Positions 1 to 7,881 of a DNA stretch of 17,659 nucleotides are shown here, in pieces (the stretch's first letter is position 1; each line of letters starts with the position of its first letter). Source of the stretch: Candidatus Albibeggiatoa sp. nov. BB20 (lineage in GTDB: Bacteria; Pseudomonadota; Gammaproteobacteria; Beggiatoales; Beggiatoaceae); contig JADGDW010000100.1 of NCBI GenBank assembly GCA_016744725.1, forward strand, positions 1 to 17,659, given 5' to 3'. The notes beneath the pieces were generated by a model. That model ran no database searches. It worked only from the letters and a program-made list of their open reading frames with translations, and was not told where the DNA came from. The translations under genes were made by a program, and so were the position numbers.

Positions 1-1707
1 GAGAATAATACTAATGAAATCATTGGAGATGTATTTATCTATGGTGATGATATAAATTTATCAAATATTAGACTTTTCTCGGAAAAAAATGGGGGAAAAC
101 AAGGAATAATAGATATTGAAGGTAATAATATCACCTTGGAAAATGTAGTTTTTCATGGAGGGAATAGCAAAAATGGAAAGATATCTAGTATTTCTATTAA
201 AGGTAATAATATAAATATTTTAAATGAAACAAGCTTAAATGTGTCTCCTCAGGTTATAGGAGTAATGGGAGGAAATATCAATATTGAGGCTACAAATTCA
301 ATTATGCTCGCTGATTCAATACTATCTAATTCATCAGGTGGGTTTAGTAAAGGGGACAACGGAAATATATTTATCAAAGCAATGCTATTTACTATGGACA
401 ATATTGCGCAAATTCGTAGCTATAGTTCATTAGGTAATTATGGAGGAAATATTACTATTGATGCTGATAATATTGAAATATTTAATGGACAAATTCTAGC
501 TGCAACCATCATAGGAGGACAAATAGGTGGAGACATAAATCTATTAGGAAAAAATATTTACTTGGGAAAAAAAGGGTTTATACAAAATGGTTCAGTATCT
601 TCAGATAATGCGGGGTTAACAAAAATAGAAGCAAAGAATAGCTTAATCATTGATGGTGGATTTATTTTTGGAGGTACTAGGGATTTATTAGGGTCAAAAC
701 AAACATCTTTAGGGGCTGCAGGCAATATTTTTATCCAAGCTTCACAGTTCAATATGAAAAATTTTGCTACAGTTGAAAGTAGTACATACACAGATGGTCG
801 TGCTGGGATTATCAGTATTATAGCTAATGATATTAAAATGTCTAATCACTCAAAAATTACAGTTCATACCGAAGGTTCACAAGGAAATGCAGGTTCTATC
901 CATATTGAAACACAATATTTAGATATAACAGGAAATAATATAAGCAACCCTGATTTTATAGGAGAAAACAATGCTTTTCAAAGGATTATTAATAATAAAA
1001 TACCTAATTCAAAAGAACCTACAGGTATTTTTGCATACTCATCAAATAAAGAAGAAATAGCTGGAAAAGCTGGAAATATTAATATTAACGCTGAACGTGT
1101 TACGCTAAATACAAAAGCATATATATCAACGTCTGCTCAAAACTCAAAAGGTGGAAATGTTTATATAAATACAGATAATTTAGTGTTGTTACGTGATAGT
1201 GGCATTATTACGGATGTTGAAGGAGAAACCACTTCAGGTGGCAATGTTACCATTGAAAACCCTGAGTTTGTTATTATGGATAATAGTCAAATTATCACTC
1301 GTGCTCAACAAGGATTTGGTGGTGATATTCGAATCAATGCAAATCAATTCCTTCTTTCTAATCAAGAGTTAACTATCAATTCAAACAATGGTCAAAATAT
1401 CCTCAATGCCGCCTCCAATGTTGTTGAACGCTCTGGTACAGTTGTGACTCCTCAAATCACTGAAGATGTTACTAAACAACTACTTGCTCTACCTGATACC
1501 TTGGGGCAACGCCTGCTGAGCCGTAATTGTTTAACCCGCAATGTTGAAGCAGAAGGCAGTTTTAAAATTGGCAATTTAGCGCATTATGCAGTACCACCGA
1601 CACAATTCCATTTAGCAAATAATTCACTTTCTGCTTGTCTTGTCAAAAAACAGCCAAAATCTAGTATTTATCCAAATCAACAAGAGTTATTTATAGAAAA
1701 TAATTAG
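1..1707 (+). CDS. Filamentous-haemagglutinin-like beta-helix exoprotein (TpsA-like), 5' end outside window
   Basis: The frame is open from the first base, so this is the C-terminal ~568 residues of a longer protein; a TTG at 136 inside it is not a credible start. The sequence is a long run of short imperfect repeats of the type GGNINI, GGNITIDA, GGDINL, AGNINI and GGNVTI spaced roughly 20-50 residues apart, rich in Asn, Ile and Gly, as expected of a right-handed parallel beta-helix. The last ~90 residues lose the repeat and carry a cysteine-containing tail (LLSRNCLTR, then SACLVKK) like the C-terminus of haemagglutinin-family exoproteins found beside CHAT genes in cyanobacteria and Beggiatoa. 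By family it should be secreted by two-partner secretion and act as a surface adhesin; the TPS secretion domain and the TpsB transporter are not in the window. Base composition is very AT-rich up to about 1380 and less so after. Two short genes follow closely on the same strand. Confidence 0.82.
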   Translation, partial: ENNTNEIIGDVFIYGDDINLSNIRLFSEKNGGKQGIIDIEGNNITLENVVFHGGNSKNGKISSISIKGNNINILNETSLNVSPQVIGVMGGNINIEATNSIMLADSILSNSSGGFSKGDNGNIFIKAMLFTMDNIAQIRSYSSLGNYGGNITIDADNIEIFNGQILAATIIGGQIGGDINLLGKNIYLGKKGFIQNGSVSSDNAGLTKIEAKNSLIIDGGFIFGGTRDLLGSKQTSLGAAGNIFIQASQFNMKNFATVESSTYTDGRAGIISIIANDIKMSNHSKITVHTEGSQGNAGSIHIETQYLDITGNNISNPDFIGENNAFQRIINNKIPNSKEPTGIFAYSSNKEEIAGKAGNININAERVTLNTKAYISTSAQNSKGGNVYINTDNLVLLRDSGIITDVEGETTSGGNVTIENPEFVIMDNSQIITRAQQGFGGDIRINANQFLLSNQELTINSNNGQNILNAASNVVERSGTVVTPQITEDVTKQLLALPDTLGQRLLSRNCLTRNVEAEGSFKIGNLAHYAVPPTQFHLANNSLSACLVKKQPKSSIYPNQQELFIENN

Positions 1708-1722
1708 TGTTTAAATGAAAAA

Positions 1723-1727
1723 AGGAG
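1723..1727 (+). promoter_or_regulatory. Ribosome binding site deciding the TTG start at 1736
   Basis: AGGAG lies 8 nt before a TTG at 1736, whereas the upstream in-frame ATG at 1715 has no Shine-Dalgarno sequence and sits only 7 nt after the previous stop. Starting at the TTG also puts a charged residue and a hydrophobic stretch at the very N-terminus, as a signal peptide needs. Confidence 0.6.
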
Positions 1728-1735
1728 AAAAAATC

Positions 1736-2185
1736 TTGCGTTTAAAAATATTACTACTTTCACTTTGCTTTATAAACTTTTCAGTTTTTGCGGAAAATGC
1801 AGAGTTACCAGAGAAAATAAAAGACATTTCGGGAATACGAGCAGATAGTGATGCACCTGCATGGAATATTGATGTAGAAAATGACATGCGTTATTGTTAT
1901 AGAACTGTAGCAGATTTAGTGTTTTGGCGTAGTTCTGAAGATCAAACCACAATGCTAACGATTGAAGCGCAGCAAACAGATGTCACTAAAAAATATCGTT
2001 GGTTAGCAGATAGCGGACAAACCGTAGACTGGTTTAAATCACTGCCAATTGTTGAGCAAGAAACCTATTTTATTATGATGGGTGAAATAATTGAGCATCA
2101 ACTTGTCTTGCATCAAACTTCTGGTGATCTTCAGCACATGGAAAAATTGGGCTGTACCCGTCAAGTCAAATTACTGAAAAAATGA
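1736..2185 (+). CDS. Small exported protein of unknown function, middle gene of the beta-helix/CHAT cassette
   Basis: I do not recognise a family. From the TTG at 1736 it is 149 residues: an N-terminal signal peptide (MRLKILLLSLCFINFSVFA, probable cleavage before ENAEL) followed by a soluble ~130-residue domain. The mature part has two cysteines, one in RYCYR and one near the C-terminus in LGCTR, which could form a disulfide in the periplasm. Aromatic residues are frequent (WNIDVE, VFWRSS, YRWLAD, VDWF). The gene lies 28 nt after the beta-helix gene, and its TGA overlaps the ATG of the CHAT gene, so expression is probably coupled. Position suggests an accessory periplasmic factor for the exoprotein or the CHAT protein; that is inference. 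The alternative start is ATG 1715 (156 residues), which adds a charged, lysine-rich leader. Confidence 0.7.
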   Translation: MRLKILLLSLCFINFSVFAENAELPEKIKDISGIRADSDAPAWNIDVENDMRYCYRTVADLVFWRSSEDQTTMLTIEAQQTDVTKKYRWLADSGQTVDWFKSLPIVEQETYFIMMGEIIEHQLVLHQTSGDLQHMEKLGCTRQVKLLKK

Positions 2186-4431
2186 TAACAACTCGTCTTC
2201 TATTCTTTTTGTTACTTATCACATCCTATGTCAATGTTTCAGCAGAAAATATGGGATGTGCTTCTTCTCAATTTGTGCAACAACTTGATGATCTAAAACA
2301 GCAAATAAACAGCTTGCAACAAAATTCGATTGATTATTTGCATAATATTATTCAACAAGCCACATTGCAGCGCATAACATTAAATCTCAGCATTGCAAAA
2401 TCTCAAATTGAGGAAATAGAGTCTTTTGTCGAAAAATCAGGTGATACCGAGTTACAAGCTCATTTCTATAATGAATATGCCAATATTTTAATCAATCAAC
2501 AAGATTATAGTGCAAGTTTAAAAAAATATAATTTAGCTAAGCAGGCTATATTCAAAGAAAAGTTACTTTTATTGCCAATTCAAGTTAATATTGCACAAAA
2601 TTGGGCAGAAATGCTACAAGACGCTTATACAGAATTGTCAGATAAACAAGTTGTGCAAGCATGGCAAACATTACAAGAAACGATACAACTTTTATCACAA
2701 TCTCAAAATAATGAGAATCATGCTTTAAGCCTACATTTAAGCCAAATTACACAGCAATTTTATCAGTCGCCTTATTTTTCAGCCCAACAAAAAAAACATT
2801 TATTTACACAATCCTATCAATTATTAAAAAATATTCAAACCGATGATTTTTATCAAAAAAGTTATGTTGCGGGTTATATGGCACAGCTTTATCAACAGCA
2901 AACCCGTTACCAAGAAGCCATTGATTTAACAAAACAAGCCATTCGATTTGCCCAAAAAATTCAAGACAATTATGCACTGTATTTGTGGCAAGACCAATTG
3001 GGACAGCTTCGAGAAAAAACACAACAACGTGATTTGGCAATGATTGCTTACCAACAGGCTATTTTTTATTTTAATCAAATTCGGGCAACAGTGTTAACGA
3101 CCAATCACCAGCCCATAAAAGATAAAAAGTTCTACGAAGCCCAAGGACAGACTTATTTTCGTTTAATACGGCTATTATCACAAAAATCACAATCTATTCA
3201 GGATCAAAAGCAAACTCAGTGCTATGTTGCCCAAATGAGCCAATTGTTTGAATTATTTAACCAAGGTGAATTAGAAGAATATTATCAAGATGAATGTTTG
3301 GCAGAGCGGCATTTTGCAAAAGTATCAGCCGATTTATTATTACAAAATTGCCAACATGGCACACAATTGTTAGACGAGGCATATCAGGCATTTTTTACAA
3401 GTCCACATTTCGATGACACTACTGCAACTTTATATATTTTTAAACTGAATCAGCAACAATTAGGTTTGATTTTACGTCTTGCAAATCAGGTTTTTTTACA
3501 TACAGTTGATGCGCCTAAATTAGCTAAAGCAAGAAAGGGGTTTATTAGTCAAGTCAAACAATCTGGCAGTCATATCAATAACATTTTTGAGCATGGGCAA
3601 CAGTTGTATCAGTATTTTATTCAACCGATAAAACAACAACTTGAACAATATAAAATTAATACATTATTATTTGTGTCTCATGATCGATTGCGTACCATTC
3701 CATTTGCAGCATTACATGATGGTGAGCATTTTTTAGTTGAGGATTATGCAGTGGTTGTTTTACCTTTTATGCCAAAAGAAGCATTTATTGATAAAACGAC
3801 CAAAAATCATATTTTATTGTCAGCTTTAACTGCGGGAGAAAATGCGCTCACATTTGCAGGTGTAGAGGTTAATGCGATTCATCAGCACTATGAGCATTAT
3901 CATATTTTAGATGGAAAGGCGTTTACCCGACAGGATTTGTTAAATGAGACACAGAAAATGCCGTATTCAGTGATTCATCTTGCAACGCATGGTAAGTTTG
4001 GCAATCAGGTCAATCAAAGTTATTTACAGACCTATGGTCAGCATATTTTCATGGATGATTTGAAAAATATTAATATGATGAATAGTTTTAAGGATAGTCC
4101 AATTGAGTTGCTCACCTTAAGTGCGTGTGAAACCAGCGTAAATAGCAGTCAAGCGGCTTTAGGGTTTTCAGGGATTGCGATTCAGGCGGGAGCTAAAACA
4201 GCATTGGGAAGTTTGTGGCAAGTGAGTGATTTATCTACCTGTTATTTGATGGAAAGTTTTTATGAGAATGTACAAAAAATGCCTAAAGCACAAGCATTAC
4301 AACAAGCACAAATAGAATTATTAACAGGTAACATTAAGCCAAATAGTTACTGTTTTGAACAAGATTCACCTAAAGGCTATCAAAGTCCCTATTATTGGGC
4401 AGGTTTTCAGTTGGTGGGGTATTGGAGATAA
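2182..4431 (+). CDS. Exported TPR-CHAT domain protein (caspase-like protease)
   Basis: 749 residues. Residues 1-21 form a signal peptide (MITTRLLFFLLLITSYVNVSA), so the protein is predicted to be outside the cytoplasm. Residues ~60-340 are helical with TPR-like repeats (for example around HFYNEYANILINQQDY and YQQQTRYQEAIDLTKQA). The CHAT domain covers about 360-749: a linker motif ELEEYYQDEC (363-372), the strand region LRTIPFAALHDGEHF, the catalytic-type histidine in HLATHG (His603) and the catalytic-type cysteine in LSACETS (Cys649), then GFSGIAIQAGAKTALGSLW and the terminal YYWAGFQLVG. Both residues of the His-Cys dyad are present, so activity is plausible. CHAT is a clan CD peptidase relative of caspases and separases. 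The start overlaps the upstream stop in ATGA. Context suggests it processes or regulates the neighbouring beta-helix exoprotein; the substrate is not known. Confidence 0.88.
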   Translation: MITTRLLFFLLLITSYVNVSAENMGCASSQFVQQLDDLKQQINSLQQNSIDYLHNIIQQATLQRITLNLSIAKSQIEEIESFVEKSGDTELQAHFYNEYANILINQQDYSASLKKYNLAKQAIFKEKLLLLPIQVNIAQNWAEMLQDAYTELSDKQVVQAWQTLQETIQLLSQSQNNENHALSLHLSQITQQFYQSPYFSAQQKKHLFTQSYQLLKNIQTDDFYQKSYVAGYMAQLYQQQTRYQEAIDLTKQAIRFAQKIQDNYALYLWQDQLGQLREKTQQRDLAMIAYQQAIFYFNQIRATVLTTNHQPIKDKKFYEAQGQTYFRLIRLLSQKSQSIQDQKQTQCYVAQMSQLFELFNQGELEEYYQDECLAERHFAKVSADLLLQNCQHGTQLLDEAYQAFFTSPHFDDTTATLYIFKLNQQQLGLILRLANQVFLHTVDAPKLAKARKGFISQVKQSGSHINNIFEHGQQLYQYFIQPIKQQLEQYKINTLLFVSHDRLRTIPFAALHDGEHFLVEDYAVVVLPFMPKEAFIDKTTKNHILLSALTAGENALTFAGVEVNAIHQHYEHYHILDGKAFTRQDLLNETQKMPYSVIHLATHGKFGNQVNQSYLQTYGQHIFMDDLKNINMMNSFKDSPIELLTLSACETSVNSSQAALGFSGIAIQAGAKTALGSLWQVSDLSTCYLMESFYENVQKMPKAQALQQAQIELLTGNIKPNSYCFEQDSPKGYQSPYYWAGFQLVGYWR

Positions 4432-4434
4432 AAA

Positions 4435-4587
4435 ATGTGAACCTCTGTCATAACAATGCTGTGGATAGTTTTTGCAAGTTATTCAGTATTTCAATAAATT
4501 ATGAGTGCGGGTATGCATTCTTTAAGTTATTTATTTTACTATATAATTTAGAAAAGTGTCCAAACCATTGTTATAAAAGGTTCACAT
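4435..4587. repeat. Imperfect inverted repeat bounding the intergenic stretch between convergent genes
   Basis: Left arm 4435-4455 and right arm 4569-4587 are inverted copies: ten bases match perfectly (4435-4444 against 4578-4587, ATGTGAACCT), then a short mismatched part, then six more matching bases (TGTTAT at 4569-4574). The arms lie just after the stop codons of two convergent genes and are 113 nt apart. The interior is AT-rich with no credible gene. No clear target-site duplication is visible. It could be a small degenerate mobile element or a long-range RNA stem at both transcript ends; a classical terminator is not seen. Confidence 0.45.
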
Positions 4588-4603
4588 ATTTAAAATATCC
4601 GCT

Positions 4604-7531
4604 TTACTTGAATAAACTTAACTTGACATAAACGCTACCAATTTTTGCCCTAAAATTATCCATATAGTAACCAAATCCAATACTTGTAGGTATGGTTGTG
4701 TCTATATCAAAGTTTTGTGATTCTGCATCATAACCTTTGAAAGTAGTGCCTTGAGGCTCAGCCTTACATCCTCCATAATAACTTCTTGTGTTTTTCACCT
4801 CTTTTTCGTAAATATCCCCTATAAGTTGCTTAGTAACAGCATCAAACTCACGATATTGAATAGTAAGTTTGTTAACTCTTTGGTGATGTTTAAAGTTATG
4901 GCATTTTCCAAATGTGCTACTAGCCCCTGCTTTCCAAGAATGCACTTCAACGCCTAAACCAACCATTACATAATTTCCATCAGGTACAGTAATTTTTACT
5001 TCGGAAGCATTATCACCAAATTGCTCTTTCGCACCTAATGTGCCATTAGCATTTAATTTTCTACCTTCACACATTAAGGGATTGATATTAGCACCACCAC
5101 TTCCTGCTGCAAAACCAGTCAAAACATAATTAGGTGGTAAGTCGCATTTTGTGCCTATTCCAGTGTCACCTATTTTTACTTCATCTATATTTTTAAGTTC
5201 AATAGGTTTTGGTGGTTCTAACAGTGATTTGTCATAGTTAATCAAACTACGAAAAGCTTCCTGTTGTTTAAGAACACAATTTTTCAAATCACCAAAACAA
5301 ACACCAGCCGCAACTCTTAAGATTTCAACATTAACTTGTAAATCTTTTTCCAAATTGCTTAGCACTTGTTTTTCTGGCGTGCTATACATGCTAATGTATT
5401 CTTTCGATAAGAATCTTACTTGTTCAAGGTCTTGCAATTGTTGCACATATTCCTGAGCTAAACGAGTTCGTGCCGTTAATATTTTAGGTGTTGTTTCTGA
5501 TTCTAACTGCGGAAATATACCTATATCTTCATAACGTGAATACATGTAATCCAATGTTGCAGGCGCTGTTTTAACTGTTTCAGTAAATGTACCTTTTGCG
5601 TAATCAATAATATCTTGCACTGCTTTATCACAATCAGCTAACGCATTTAAAGAACATGTCAATGCAGGTGCTAACGTACCATCAGCATTAGAACCACCAA
5701 GAATGTCGCCTAAAGCAGTGACATCTCCACCAATTTGCAGACCTTCAATGGTCATTCGGGCTGTTTCTTTTAAACGCTCATCAAGAGAACTGGTTGTACG
5801 ATTTAAATTTCCACTTAATTTTTCAAACCCAAAACTTCCTTCCATTACTTGAGAAAACTCAATTTTGTCTTTCTCAGAAGTAAAGTTAAATGTAATTGCA
5901 ACATATAAATTTGCACCACGTTCAATCTGAGTAATAAATTTATCACCACAAGTTGTTTTAAATTTACATGAGTCACCTTCTTCGTAAACAGAACGAGCTA
6001 AATTATTTAAAACATTATTGGTATCTATAGGAAATTTAGCATTTGGTAAGCGAACATCAAATTTAAATATCATCGAATAAGAAGCTCCACGTTCTTTCTT
6101 CGTTAAGGCAAATTTAGTTTCATTTTTAGCACTAAACAATTCTGCTTTAACATCTACAGAATATTGCAGCTTAAACTCTTTGAGTAACTCATTATATGTG
6201 AAAATCTTACTTCCATCCAAACTGGCAGAAGCAGTACCTACTTCATAAAATGGCTGGTTAGAGCCTACAAGTAAATTATTTAAACAGCTAATGGGTTTTA
6301 CTTTATCTCTGTCAGTTTCATAACCTTCACCAAGTCTACCTACTATATTTGGGTCTGGAGAACTTAGGTCTGGTAAGCATTGAGTTGTTCTTTTGCCAAC
6401 ACATGATAAATTATAGTTAACTAATAAATTGTTTGGATCATTTGTAGAAATTTGTAAACTTGCAACACGTTCACCTTTATCAGATGGCTTGCATTGCAGT
6501 GTTACTTGTTTTGACTGTTTTGCTGGGATAGTCAAACTGGCTGTTGAAGTTTTAAAATCAGAACTATTCAATCCAGTAAATGAGTAATTATTCAATTCTA
6601 AATTACTGTCACCTTCGTTTACAATTGAAATATTTTGTTTAGATGTAGACCCCACTAGAGTTTCAGGAAAAATAAGAGATGAAAGCGGTTTTGGAATTGA
6701 TGAGAATGAAGATGGTTTTTCATCAGTTGATGGATTTGGAAAAGTTTCAGTATCAGTCGGATCATTTTCAATTGGACATTCAGAAATGGCTTTTGCTGAA
6801 ACAACAACTTGACCGATACCTGAGCTATTAAGGGGTGTAAGCATTGCTGTATAAGGACCTTGAGGCAACCTTTTATTTTGCTTGACTTTATTCTTATTTT
6901 CTAAATTACTTGCTCGATAAATATCTTTAATTTCAGTAAAATACTGACCATCAGGAAATGTTTGTAAGCTTAAATTAGGTGAAAAATTATTATCAGTAAT
7001 CTCTTTGATACCTAATCCTTGAACTTCGGTACATTGTTCACCACCTTTAACTTCAACGCCAGCAATCATGGCATCCCGTGCAATAGTTCCAACATAACAA
7101 CGTGTGCTGATAGAAGCGAGAGTTGCTCCTGTTTCATCAATTTCATTTACATAAACAATAGCAACACCTTCCTGCTCAACTGGACTCACAGTTATTGTGT
7201 ACCAACCCTCTTGTAATGTTAGAGTAGTAGATAGTGATGATTTTAAGTTTGGGTTATCATCTGTATAAACTAACTCAGCATTAGGAAATGTTTTTACTTC
7301 AATACGCGGCAAAAAATTATTTCCAACTATTTGATTAACGTTGTAAGCACCTAAAGCTACAGTTTTAGAACCATTATTCACTTGAAAACCTGCATACATA
7401 TAGTTTTCTGCATTTGTTTTCACCAAACAACGTGTACTAATACCAGTATATCGTGCGTCAGCTAATGATATTTTGTTAGTCATGACAAATAAACACAGCA
7501 AAATAAATAACCCCAATTTCTTGTAAAACAT
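4604..7531 (-). CDS. Large exported multidomain protein with choice-of-anchor-D-like and MACPF-like regions
   Basis: 975 residues from ATG 7531, which has GGAGG (7545-7541) 9 nt upstream; an open extension to GTG 7567 is rejected. Residues 1-26 are a signal peptide ending near SLADA. Two repeats follow, with ISTRCLVKTNAENYM and ISTRCYVGTIARDAM at their starts (from ~31 and ~140). Residues ~280-380 look like a choice-of-anchor-D/ASH beta-sandwich (IVNEGDSNLEL, then LQISTNDPNN). A cysteine-containing region of ~400 residues comes next; at 528-540 it has CGDKF, six residues, then GA, resembling the MACPF signature (aromatic-G-x-x-aromatic, six residues, GG), followed by alternating strand sequence and QIGGDVTALGDIL. 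A helical stretch (~650-780) leads to a beta-rich C-terminal domain (~787-975) with recurring YVLTGFAAG, YVMVGLGVE and IGFGYY segments, perhaps a three-fold beta-prism. A secreted binding or pore-forming role is inference; a plain surface protein is the alternative. It appears to be transcribed alone. Confidence 0.72.
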   Translation of the reverse strand: MFYKKLGLFILLCLFVMTNKISLADARYTGISTRCLVKTNAENYMYAGFQVNNGSKTVALGAYNVNQIVGNNFLPRIEVKTFPNAELVYTDDNPNLKSSLSTTLTLQEGWYTITVSPVEQEGVAIVYVNEIDETGATLASISTRCYVGTIARDAMIAGVEVKGGEQCTEVQGLGIKEITDNNFSPNLSLQTFPDGQYFTEIKDIYRASNLENKNKVKQNKRLPQGPYTAMLTPLNSSGIGQVVVSAKAISECPIENDPTDTETFPNPSTDEKPSSFSSIPKPLSSLIFPETLVGSTSKQNISIVNEGDSNLELNNYSFTGLNSSDFKTSTASLTIPAKQSKQVTLQCKPSDKGERVASLQISTNDPNNLLVNYNLSCVGKRTTQCLPDLSSPDPNIVGRLGEGYETDRDKVKPISCLNNLLVGSNQPFYEVGTASASLDGSKIFTYNELLKEFKLQYSVDVKAELFSAKNETKFALTKKERGASYSMIFKFDVRLPNAKFPIDTNNVLNNLARSVYEEGDSCKFKTTCGDKFITQIERGANLYVAITFNFTSEKDKIEFSQVMEGSFGFEKLSGNLNRTTSSLDERLKETARMTIEGLQIGGDVTALGDILGGSNADGTLAPALTCSLNALADCDKAVQDIIDYAKGTFTETVKTAPATLDYMYSRYEDIGIFPQLESETTPKILTARTRLAQEYVQQLQDLEQVRFLSKEYISMYSTPEKQVLSNLEKDLQVNVEILRVAAGVCFGDLKNCVLKQQEAFRSLINYDKSLLEPPKPIELKNIDEVKIGDTGIGTKCDLPPNYVLTGFAAGSGGANINPLMCEGRKLNANGTLGAKEQFGDNASEVKITVPDGNYVMVGLGVEVHSWKAGASSTFGKCHNFKHHQRVNKLTIQYREFDAVTKQLIGDIYEKEVKNTRSYYGGCKAEPQGTTFKGYDAESQNFDIDTTIPTSIGFGYYMDNFRAKIGSVYVKLSLFK

Positions 7532-7540
7532 TATTACATA

Positions 7541-7545
7541 CCTCC
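7541..7545 (-). promoter_or_regulatory. Ribosome binding site deciding the start at 7531
   Basis: GGAGG on the minus strand, 9 nt before ATG 7531. The next codons begin a textbook signal peptide. The 12-codon open extension to GTG 7567 would place this site inside the coding sequence. Confidence 0.8.
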
Positions 7546-7673
7546 ATAAAATATAGATGTTACTCACAAAAACAAGTTTAGACGCATGTTACTTTAAATG
7601 CAACCAAATTTAATTCTAAAGCAACAAAAAAACGCATAGTCATTTGCCAACCATGCGGTACATAAAAAAGGCG

Positions 7674-7735
7674 TGAAAGTCTTATAAATACAATGAGGCG
7701 AGACTGCTATCGTATAAATTCTGCAAAGACTTTCA
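7674..7735. repeat. Ten-base inverted repeat, possible operator
   Basis: TGAAAGTCTT at 7674-7683 is perfectly inverted at 7726-7735 (AAGACTTTCA), 42 nt apart. TATAAAT also occurs twice between the arms (7684-7690 and 7713-7719). The arms lie upstream of a gene encoding an HTH protein, so an autoregulatory site is possible; this is inference. Confidence 0.4.
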
Positions 7736-7881
7736 TACTTTCTTAAACTATGCCACATAATGTAGATAGTATATCCAGTATAGAATATCGTTACTTATTG
7801 CGCAACAACTGTATTGTAGTAATTCTATTAATAAACCCTTATTATTCAGCATTGGAGAGGGTTTTCAGAAATGGAATAAAA

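Larger units (their letters stand above)
7532..7881. other. Divergent intergenic region (350 bp)
   Basis: This AT-rich region separates two divergently transcribed genes and must hold promoters for both, but I see no convincing -35/-10 pair on either strand. It holds an inverted repeat (7674-7735, listed separately) and a start-stop mini-frame next to the downstream gene. The open frame can be read upstream of 7882 to ATG 7750, but that stretch has no ribosome binding site and does not look like protein. Confidence 0.5.

Noticed and set aside
136..138. TTG as start of the beta-helix gene
   Set aside because: The same frame is open back to base 1 with the same repeat style, so the gene is cut by the window edge.
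1..1380. Direct repeats in DNA resembling a CRISPR or tandem array
   Set aside because: The periodicity is at protein level (GGN-I-I motifs), with variable spacing and no identical DNA repeats.
4395..4631. A 78-codon + strand frame overlapping the CHAT gene end and the convergent gene
   Set aside because: No ribosome binding site, low-complexity AT-rich translation, and it runs through the stop region of two well-supported genes.
7532..7567. N-terminal extension of the 975-residue protein to GTG 7567
   Set aside because: GGAGG and a signal peptide both point to ATG 7531; the extension covers the ribosome binding site.
7750..7881. N-terminal extension of the HTH protein by 44 residues
   Set aside because: No ribosome binding site at 7750 and no resemblance to HTH protein N-termini, which normally start just before the helix-turn-helix.
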